A DNA stretch of 6,118 bases from Ilumatobacter sp. Lineage in GTDB: Bacteria > Actinomycetota > Acidimicrobiia > Acidimicrobiales > Ilumatobacteraceae. Positions 1-5,205 of the stretch are shown in pieces; position 1 is the first letter of the stretch; each line of letters opens with the position of its first letter. The notes below the pieces were generated by a model. That model was not told the origin of the DNA and ran no database searches. It saw nothing but the letters and a program-made list of their open reading frames with translations. A program made the translations under genes and the position numbers. The stretch covers positions 1-6,118 of the forward strand of contig JAJCXU010000292.1 of assembly GCA_029263275.1 (NCBI GenBank), in the 5' to 3' direction.

Positions 1-308
1 GCCTTGCGCAAGATGTCATTCGCCCGACGCAACTCGCGCAGTTCCTGGCTCATCTCTTTGTTCTCGGCTTCAAGGTCGCGGACACGCTGCGCGTCCGGGC
101 CCGCGAGCCCAGCATCGATGTCGGCGTCGAGCCACCATTTCCGGATCGACTCGACGCCGTAGTCGAGTTGCTTCGCGATCCGCGACACCACCCCGTGATT
201 GGTTCCGAGTTCGGCAGCGAGTTGTCGGCACAGTCTGACCGCCCGCTCCTTCTCGACATCGGTGTAGCGACGCGTCGTCGCCTTGCCTGGTGACTTCTCT
301 TTCGGCAT
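1..308 (-). CDS. IS3-family transposase OrfA (HTH plus leucine zipper), 3' end off window
   Basis: This is the first of the two overlapping transposase frames of an IS3-family element. OrfA binds the terminal repeats and, in this family, is joined to the DDE catalytic OrfB by a programmed -1 frameshift; that site and orfB are beyond the left edge. The visible 102 residues start MPKEKSPGKATTRRYTDVEK. Residues 14-60 carry the helix-turn-helix of the HTH_Tnp_1/IS3 type (RYTDVEKERAVRL, then RIAKQLDYGVESIRKWW). Residues 73-102 form a charged leucine-zipper coiled coil ending ELRRANDILRKA, the usual OrfA ending just before the frameshift region. Family members are about 100-110 residues, so nearly all of orfA is here. 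The ATG at 308 is chosen because AAGGA lies 7 nt upstream and the inverted repeat lies just outside. Frame and motifs make this secure. Confidence 0.92.
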   Translation of the reverse strand, partial: MPKEKSPGKATTRRYTDVEKERAVRLCRQLAAELGTNHGVVSRIAKQLDYGVESIRKWWLDADIDAGLAGPDAQRVRDLEAENKEMSQELRELRRANDILRK

Positions 309-315
309 GACCCCA

Positions 316-320
316 TCCTT
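316..320 (-). promoter_or_regulatory. Ribosome binding site of orfA
   Basis: On the minus strand AAGGA precedes the ATG at 308 by 7 nt. It is the clearest Shine-Dalgarno match in the window and decides the orfA start. Confidence 0.6.
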
Positions 321-334
321 GTTTCCAAGCTCAG

Positions 335-362
335 GAGCCGCCAACGAACCCAGGGTGATTCA
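335..362 (-). repeat. Terminal inverted repeat of the IS3-family element
   Basis: This 28-nt end begins with TGAA at the outer tip (minus-strand reading from 362) and ends with GGCTC at 335. It resembles the IS6110 repeat in length, tip and inner end. It also carries a TGA at 356-358 in frame with the relaxase remnant to its right, so no fusion protein can be read out of the IS into that remnant. Confidence 0.78.
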
Positions 363-934
363 CCATCAACCTCGACGGCGCACTCGTCGTCACCAGCCTC
401 GACGGCGATCGAAACGTCACCCTCCCCGCCGGCTACATCAGCGAACATGTCCACCTCGGCTACGCCGCCACCGAACACGGAGCCCAAGGCGAAACCGCCG
501 ACGCCAGCCTCACCATCGTCACCGACGCCACCACCAACCGAGGCCGCTACGTCGGAGCCACACGAGGCCGCAACACCAACCTCATCCTCACCGTCGCCGA
601 CGACCGCGGCCACGCCCTCCAACGACTCACCCACGTCATCACCAACGACCGCACTGACCTCCCCGCCACTGTCCAACGGCGCCACCTCCTCAACGACCAG
701 AAGCAACCGCGCCCGACGCGAACGCCTCGATGCGAGATCCCCGACTGGTTCAACGATGTCTATGAGGAGGCGCGTGCGAACGCCCTTCGACTCAGACGAG
801 CGGTCGACGACCGTGAAGCTGAACGAGCGGTGCAATCGCAGCGCGCCGTCGACGCCCAGGGAATGCTGCCCGAGGCCATCGCCGCACATACTCCGTTCGC
901 TGACGACGTCCGTGACGCTGGCTCCAAGACGTAA
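363..934 (+). pseudogene. C-terminal fragment of MobF (TraA/TrwC-like) conjugative relaxase-helicase, cut by the IS
   Basis: About 190 codons are open in one frame (first full codon at 365) up to TAA at 932-934. The start of the gene has been removed by the IS at 362. The reading GYAATEHGAQGETAD (nt 455-499) is superfamily 1 helicase motif V, with the H-x-x-Q-G-x-T core. GRYVGATRGRNTN (nt 542-580) is motif VI, with the arginine finger region. This pair is typical of the RecD-like helicase half of MobF relaxases, which nick the transfer origin and unwind the transferred strand. Further on, DLPATVQRRHL and RCEIPDWF followed by an Arg/Glu-rich helix resemble the tail after the helicase in actinobacterial relaxases, as I remember them. 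No nicking domain, Walker A or start codon remains, so the fragment should be inactive. Codon use changes sharply near 677. A RecD-like helicase that is not a relaxase is the alternative. Confidence 0.82.
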
Positions 935-1067
935 AGAGCGCAGGAGAGCTTGCGGTCGGCTGAAAGCGATCTCCGAAGCACCGGCCGGCGCGGGCCGACG
1001 ACCAGCTCGCGAGCGGCTTGAGGAGGCCGTCACGGCACTCGCCACGGCGAACGACCACCTCGACCGG
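935..1067 (+). pseudogene. Frame-shifted remnant, probable coiled-coil tail of the relaxase
   Basis: The stretch after the TAA still looks coding, but in pieces. The same frame as the relaxase reads RAQESLRSAESDLRST directly after the stop. A second frame reads RADDQLASG around 988-1014. A third frame reads LEEAVTALATANDHLDRM from 1017 and runs on into the next entry. Laid end to end these give one continuous heptad-like, Ala/Leu/Glu/Arg-rich helix, as expected of the C-terminal tail of actinobacterial MobF relaxases. One nonsense change and two small indels would explain it. This is inference from composition and continuity; without homologues it could also be plain non-coding sequence. Confidence 0.4.
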
Positions 1068-1409
1068 ATGAGCGACCTGGCGCGCCCCACCGAGGAGGAC
1101 TTGAATCGTCTCGAAGAGATCATTTACTCGTGGGAAGACGAGGAGTCCACCCGCCAAATTCTTGACGAGTGGTACAACCTGGACGGCCAAGCTGCAGCCG
1201 CCGAACTGCGATTCAAGGCGCTCGGAACCTGGCATCGCTGGGGGTCAGGCTCCGACCTCAGCAATGGCGATGCTCAAGTGCTCGCAAAGTCCACAATCGC
1301 CGCCGATCCGGAGATCGCCAAATTGTTCGAGTTGGCTGTCCATGCGCGCACAGTTCAAGCGCCACGATCGACAGCGGTGAGCCTGACGATTGACCTTCAT
1401 GCACCATGA
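1068..1409 (+). CDS. Hypothetical 113-residue protein, or end of the decayed relaxase gene
   Basis: The frame is open from 933 to TGA 1407-1409, and ATG 1068 is the first start after the relaxase stop. No Shine-Dalgarno sequence is seen in front of it. The product is acidic and helical (RPTEEDLNRLEEIIYSWEDE, then DEWYNLDGQAAAAELRFKAL). It next has GTWHRWGSGSDLSNGDAQVL, a Trp-x-x-Trp pattern like one I associate with the extreme C-terminus of relaxases ('ALDTWxxWA'). It has no signal peptide or membrane segment. Its stop overlaps a downstream ATG (ATGA at 1406-1409), which is typical of a translated operon and argues against complete decay. I consider a remnant of the relaxase C-terminus slightly more likely than an independent gene. 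The function is unknown either way. Confidence 0.45.
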   Translation: MSDLARPTEEDLNRLEEIIYSWEDEESTRQILDEWYNLDGQAAAAELRFKALGTWHRWGSGSDLSNGDAQVLAKSTIAADPEIAKLFELAVHARTVQAPRSTAVSLTIDLHAP

Positions 1410-1570
1410 TCCAGTCCTCCCACCTGGAGGCTGGCAACCAGCATTTGCGGCCGAGCGTCAGACAGCCAATGACTCAAACAGCTGCCATCGTTCGGGCTCG
1501 CGAATCGGCTCAAAATCTCGACGACGCCACGGCTGACGCCCAACTATGTGACACGCCGTCGCTACTGTGA
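1406..1570 (+). CDS. Possible 54-residue ORF linking upstream ORF and KAP gene
   Basis: ATG at 1406 opens a short frame ending with TGA at 1568-1570. It is too short for most gene callers. The product begins MIQSSHLEAGNQHLRPSVRQ and ends DAQLCDTPSLL. It is polar, has no membrane segment, and I do not recognise it. The support is positional. Its ATG overlaps the preceding stop as ATGA, and its own stop overlaps the GTG start of the KAP gene as GTGA. Together these form a chain of two 4-nt overlaps suited to translational coupling. There is no Shine-Dalgarno sequence before 1406, so it would depend on coupling. GC at codon positions 1, 2 and 3 is 36, 26 and 35 of 54, a weak coding-like pattern. 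It could instead be untranslated leader with chance overlaps. Confidence 0.35.
   Translation: MIQSSHLEAGNQHLRPSVRQPMTQTAAIVRARESAQNLDDATADAQLCDTPSLL
1411..1434 (+). other. Hairpin just after the 1409 stop codon
   Basis: CCAG-T-CCTCC pairs with GGAGG-CTGG across the 5-nt loop CACCT: nine GC-rich pairs with one bulged T. No T-run follows, so it is not a classical terminator, although actinobacterial terminators often lack one. The 3' arm contains GGAGG, a Shine-Dalgarno-like sequence, but no ATG, GTG or TTG stands at a usable distance behind it. It may be a weak terminator or attenuator between the relaxase remnant and the KAP gene. Confidence 0.3.
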
Positions 1571-4500
1571 GTGGCAACTGCTGGACGGCAGCTGATGGGA
1601 TGGGGCAAGTGGGCGAGCGAAAGCCAGAAGAAACTGACGTGGGCCAGCTGTCGGCTGAGGATCTGATTCCAGATCACAGCATCAACGATGTCGGCGCCGA
1701 CGAGTTTGACCACAAGCAGATCGCTGCGAGAGTCGCCGAACTCGCATCTGTCGCAAAGACCCCAGTCAACGTCGCTCTGTTCGGTCCGTGGGGTTCGGGC
1801 AAGTCCAGCTTCTGCCACTTGCTGTCATCGGAACTCAAGAGCATCGATGGGTCAATCCCCGTGGTCCGGTACGACGCCTGGAAATACGGCGGCACAGCGC
1901 TCCAGCGAAACTTCATCTCAAACGCTGCTTCGGAACTCAAGCTAAAGGACGCACGATTCCGCGCCGGCCTATACGAAAGTACGAAGACCGTCCGGTTCGA
2001 CCCACGCAAGATCGTTGGAGACGGCCAATGGAAGCTATACGCAGCGAGTGTCGCGCTCTTGGCATTCGCAACGCTGATCATCCTGTTGGTTTTGACCTCC
2101 GCGTCGAGTGTCATTTCAGACGCCAGCTGGGTGGACGAGCTTCGTCGCCTGACCGTGCCCGCGACCTCCACCGCCGCAGCCGCACTCGTGACAGTTGTTG
2201 CTGCGCTTCGGGTCCTCGATAGCGCCCGCGTGAACGTTGATGTCGTTCGACCGTCTGACGATGAGCAGTTCTCAGAGCTGTTCGACGACCTGATCACCAC
2301 CGCCACGGGAAAGGGCCGATCGTGCAAACGAATCGTCTTCTTCATCGACGAACTCGACCGATGCACAAAGGCCGACGTCGTCGTGACACTCACGAGTCTT
2401 CGAACGTTTCTCGACCAGCCACGTTGCGTCTTCGTCGTTGCGGCCGATCGTGAGGTACTCGAGGAAGCTCTCGATGAAGTGGAACAGAGCACTCCGATGC
2501 GTGCCGACGCGCCGCACTACAGCACTGCGAGCGCCTTCCTCGACAAGATCTTCCAGCACCAGTTGGCGCTGCCGCCACTTCGAAGCGGGCGCCTCACGCG
2601 GTTCGCACGGACTCTGGTTTCGTCGCGCGGAGGGCTGTGGGAAGAACTGCGCAACTTCGCGCCCGACGACCGCCAGCTCGACGATGTGCTCTACACCCTG
2701 ATACCTCCGCACGTCAGAAGTCCTCGAAGAGTGAAGGTCCTACTCAACAATTTCGCTACGAGCGCTCGCGTAGCCGAGGCGAGAGGCCTCAACTGGCTAC
2801 CCCGCTCGACCGAAATCGCGAAGCTGGTCGTGCTGCAAACTGAGTTCCCGAGACTCGCAGCGGATCTTCGTTCATATCCACGGCTCCTCGACCTCCTGCT
2901 CAACCCGCCATCCGCAGAGTCTCGATCCGAGCAGCAGAAGGTCCTACTAGCTAGACATCCGCTGGACGCTAACGAGTTCGCGACTGAAGATTCGACAGGC
3001 CCAGACAAGATCTTGGGCGACGGGGACGCCAAAGCCGTTCGGGCGAAGCAGGTTGACCAACTGAAGCGCTACCTAACTAGCCGAGCTGCACCCCGATTCG
3101 GAGACCCGGGGAGGGATCTACTGTTCCTCGAATCAGCCGGCCTCTCGACCGGCATCACCGATGAGGAACTGTCGCTGATCATCGAAGAGGAAGCTGCGAC
3201 CAATCCAAGGGTGGTCCAGAACGCAGTTGAAAGCCGGCAACTCGAAGCGGCCGAAGTCCTCAGCTCAGCTCGACTCATCGGACAGATATCCGAGAATGAA
3301 TTCGGGCCTGAGCGGACCAACACAATCACGTCGCTCGCTCTTGTCCTCGCCGGCACCGAACCCGAGAATTTGCGAGGCGGGCTCGGCAATCTCTTGTCCA
3401 ACGTGGACGCCTATCGATCCTCATACGAACTCACCGATGAACAACTCAGCGGGCTCTTGAACCTCGCTATCGCCGCCGGCGAACAGGGCTCCAGCCTCCG
3501 AAACGCGGTCATGACCCATGAAGGACTTCTGGAGGAAGCCGATCGCCTGGAGCATTTGATCGGACTGTTGGAGTATCTGCCGGCCACGGAGGCCGAGATC
3601 ATCTACAAGGCGGTCGCAGATCGCTTCTGGGTAGAGCCCGACCTAGCAATGACCGTCCTACGAGATCGGTCACCTCAAGTCATCGAACAGTACTTGCAGT
3701 TGGGGACAGACGCGATGGTTGAGTCGGTCACCCCGGTGACCGAGGACTCCACAACAGCTGATGACGATGAAACCGAAGCTGGTCCGGTCCCTTCCGACGA
3801 GGACGCGGAGAACCTGATCGGCATGGCACTCGACGCCCTACTCGAGCGACCGGAGGCGGCACACCTCGCTATCGGACTAGCCGAAGCGGGCCTCGCCGCA
3901 ACCGACGGCGGGTACCGAGCCGCATACAGTCGTCACGATCGAGTCGTTCAGCCACATGACAACAGCAACGACGTAGCCGTCAACGCCTACTGCCTTCGGG
4001 CCTTACGGCGAGGTCAACCGAGCGCCTTCTCTCGCTGGGCGGAGGCGCTCCGAGCGTCGGGGGAAGTCACAGCCGTCAACTTTGACCTTTCGGTTGTCAA
4101 GCTTGTCACGTCGTACGACGGCGAGAGCGAAGAAGTGCAGTCCACGATTTGCGGCGTTCTCGACCAGCTAGTCGCCCTCGGAAGCGTCAGCAACGAGAAG
4201 CGGATTACCCAAATCGAGACAGTACTAACCAACGTTGTCGGGAGCACCGACTGGCTCGCCGACGACGATCTACTCGCCGAACGGGAACGCCATCAAACCT
4301 TCATTGGCGCCGTAGCGGCGGTGGCTTCGCCGGCTGCAGCTCACGGAGCCGCATCTGTTGTGGCTGAATTGGAGCGGTACCTCGCCAGTCCAACGACTTG
4401 GACTGCTTCTCACGCTCGGCGGTGGAGTCGCCTGATGCAATCCTTGCCCGATGATCTCCTTGAGGCTGCACTGGAGGCGCTCGAAGACCTCGCACCGGAG

Positions 4501-5205
4501 ACCGCTGGCCTACTCGCAGACTTCGACCGTGCACTACTCGGCACCCACATCGAGACCCACCGGCGGATCAACAGCCACGAAATCCCGCTGGCACTCGTCA
4601 AGCGTCAGATGGACACGACTCACGCCGCTGAAGCAATAGTCGGATGGCTCGGGACGGACCCGGGCGTGTCGCCGGTGACCGAGGTGTTGGTCGCATCCTC
4701 CGAATCACCTGGCTCGCTTTCGCAACCTCTGCGTACCTGGGCCGAAACACAGCCCGACGATGACATCGTCGACATGTACAAGACTCTTCTTGACCAAGGA
4801 ATCGATCGACGCTTGTTGAAGGCAATATCGACGCCAGGCGTTCTCCCGGCGATCGCCGAGATCCTTGCACAGCAGGTTCGAGGGGCAGCGGGACAAGAGC
4901 GAGACCGTCTCGTCGGAGTTGCAACCGACCTCAGCGGTACCGATGCAATTGGGCGGCCGTTCGCTCTCGCTGCGCTTGACCTCCTCTCGAAAGATCGAAG
5001 CAAAACTCGAAGCGATGCAGCAAGCAGACTTCTCGAAGTCGCCGGAAACGACCATCGCCTCAAGGCCAAGCTCCAGGAAGCATCTCGCTCCGCACTCCAA
5101 GCCGACAAGGTCGACTCATCGGCACGGAAGCGCTTGGAGCGCCTCGGCTATCTCACACCGCGAAAGTCTCGACTGTCGAAGCTCTCCAAGATGCTGGGCG
5201 GCTAG
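1567..5205 (+). CDS. Large membrane-anchored KAP-family P-loop NTPase, candidate defence protein
   Basis: The 1212-residue product belongs to the KAP NTPase family (STAND-related ATPases, often with membrane helices inside the ATPase domain). Walker A is GPWGSGKS at residues 73-80. The family AWKY motif is at 104-107. Walker B is RIVFFIDELDRC at 255-266, with D261 and E262 as Mg-binding and catalytic acids. A sensor-like VFVVAADREVL follows at 288-298, then FLDKIFQHQLALPP at 324-337 and RSPRRVKVLLNNFA at 384-397. Two hydrophobic segments, about 157-178 (strong) and 197-217 (weaker), lie between the Walker motifs, so the protein is probably anchored in the inner membrane with the ATPase in the cytoplasm. 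Residues from about 400 to 1212 are mostly helical with no domain I recognise. They contain an acidic linker at about 719-750 and a basic end, PRKSRLSKLSKMLGG. GTG 1567 overlaps the preceding small ORF. ATG 1600 (11 codons shorter) and GTG 1609 are alternatives, none with a clear Shine-Dalgarno sequence, and all keep the KAP domain whole. KAP relatives include PifA (T7 exclusion) and QatA (anti-phage). A defence role here is inferred from family and island context. Confidence 0.95.
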   Translation: MSGNCWTAADGMGQVGERKPEETDVGQLSAEDLIPDHSINDVGADEFDHKQIAARVAELASVAKTPVNVALFGPWGSGKSSFCHLLSSELKSIDGSIPVVRYDAWKYGGTALQRNFISNAASELKLKDARFRAGLYESTKTVRFDPRKIVGDGQWKLYAASVALLAFATLIILLVLTSASSVISDASWVDELRRLTVPATSTAAAALVTVVAALRVLDSARVNVDVVRPSDDEQFSELFDDLITTATGKGRSCKRIVFFIDELDRCTKADVVVTLTSLRTFLDQPRCVFVVAADREVLEEALDEVEQSTPMRADAPHYSTASAFLDKIFQHQLALPPLRSGRLTRFARTLVSSRGGLWEELRNFAPDDRQLDDVLYTLIPPHVRSPRRVKVLLNNFATSARVAEARGLNWLPRSTEIAKLVVLQTEFPRLAADLRSYPRLLDLLLNPPSAESRSEQQKVLLARHPLDANEFATEDSTGPDKILGDGDAKAVRAKQVDQLKRYLTSRAAPRFGDPGRDLLFLESAGLSTGITDEELSLIIEEEAATNPRVVQNAVESRQLEAAEVLSSARLIGQISENEFGPERTNTITSLALVLAGTEPENLRGGLGNLLSNVDAYRSSYELTDEQLSGLLNLAIAAGEQGSSLRNAVMTHEGLLEEADRLEHLIGLLEYLPATEAEIIYKAVADRFWVEPDLAMTVLRDRSPQVIEQYLQLGTDAMVESVTPVTEDSTTADDDETEAGPVPSDEDAENLIGMALDALLERPEAAHLAIGLAEAGLAATDGGYRAAYSRHDRVVQPHDNSNDVAVNAYCLRALRRGQPSAFSRWAEALRASGEVTAVNFDLSVVKLVTSYDGESEEVQSTICGVLDQLVALGSVSNEKRITQIETVLTNVVGSTDWLADDDLLAERERHQTFIGAVAAVASPAAAHGAASVVAELERYLASPTTWTASHARRWSRLMQSLPDDLLEAALEALEDLAPETAGLLADFDRALLGTHIETHRRINSHEIPLALVKRQMDTTHAAEAIVGWLGTDPGVSPVTEVLVASSESPGSLSQPLRTWAETQPDDDIVDMYKTLLDQGIDRRLLKAISTPGVLPAIAEILAQQVRGAAGQERDRLVGVATDLSGTDAIGRPFALAALDLLSKDRSKTRSDAASRLLEVAGNDHRLKAKLQEASRSALQADKVDSSARKRLERLGYLTPRKSRLSKLSKMLGG
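3724..3743. repeat. Perfect 9-bp inverted repeat inside the KAP gene
   Basis: TCGGTCACC and GGTGACCGA are separated by CC. The dyad lies at the start of the codons for the acidic linker (reading SVTPVTE). Its two half-sites would suit a dimeric DNA-binding protein, or it could form a tight RNA hairpin. One dyad of this size in 3.6 kb is not far beyond chance, so function is unproven. Confidence 0.4.
4386..4405. repeat. Perfect 8-bp inverted repeat with 4-nt loop inside the KAP gene
   Basis: CAGTCCAA and TTGGACTG flank the loop CGAC within codons for SPTTWTA. No T-run or start codon is near it. It is recorded because the dyad is exact; chance is a reasonable explanation. Confidence 0.35.
5202..5205. 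other. Shared CTAG stop of two convergent genes
   Basis: TAG at 5203-5205 ends the KAP gene on the plus strand. The same palindrome read on the minus strand gives TAG at 5204-5202, which ends the integrase gene. The two reading frames therefore overlap by 4 nt tail to tail, and any terminator for either must lie within the other gene. Confidence 0.9.

Larger units (their letters stand above)
1..362 (-). mobile_element. IS3-family insertion sequence, IS6110-like end (partial)
   Basis: This is the orfA-side end of an IS3-family element whose other end lies beyond the left edge. A leftward transposase orfA starts 26 nt inside a 28-nt terminal inverted repeat (335-362). Read from the outside in, the repeat begins TGAATCACCCTGGG and ends GGCTC. 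It agrees at 17 of 28 positions with the IS6110 terminal repeat as I remember it, including the TGAA tip and the CTC inner end. The rightward flank immediately becomes relaxase coding sequence, so the element boundary at 362 is sharp. IS3-family elements normally duplicate 3-4 bp of target; the duplication cannot be tested because the other end is absent. Confidence 0.85.

Noticed and set aside
370..407. Direct repeat CCTCGACGGCG at 370-380 and 397-407
   Set aside because: Both copies encode Leu-Asp-Gly in the same relaxase frame with the locally preferred codons; this is coding bias, not a separate element.
283..657. Plus-strand Arg/Pro/His-rich open frame
   Set aside because: It starts inside orfA on the other strand, crosses the IS end and has a composition typical of a frame shadow of the relaxase remnant.
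447..932. Plus-strand frame with a Pro/Thr/Ser-rich product in front of the 1068-1409 ORF
   Set aside because: It overlaps the helicase motif V/VI frame shifted by one base, and its Pro/Thr/Ala-rich product is what C-ending relaxase codons give when shifted. Only the part after the relaxase stop looks coding.
50..1123. 357-codon open frame on the minus strand across the IS end and relaxase remnant
   Set aside because: It is antisense to orthogonal evidence (OrfA motifs in another frame, helicase motifs on the plus strand). It crosses the IS boundary and its product is Ser/Arg/Gly/Val-biased with no motif, as expected of a shadow in GC-rich DNA.
1410..1566. Search for a sigma-70-like promoter before the KAP gene
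   Set aside because: Loose matches such as CAAAAT near 1510 and TATGTG near 1545 have no convincing -35 partner at 16-18 bp, so no promoter is called.
1674..2492. 272-codon minus-strand open frame antisense to the KAP ATPase domain
   Set aside because: It is Ser/Thr/Arg-rich with no motif, and the plus strand carries Walker A, Walker B and KAP motifs at the same place.
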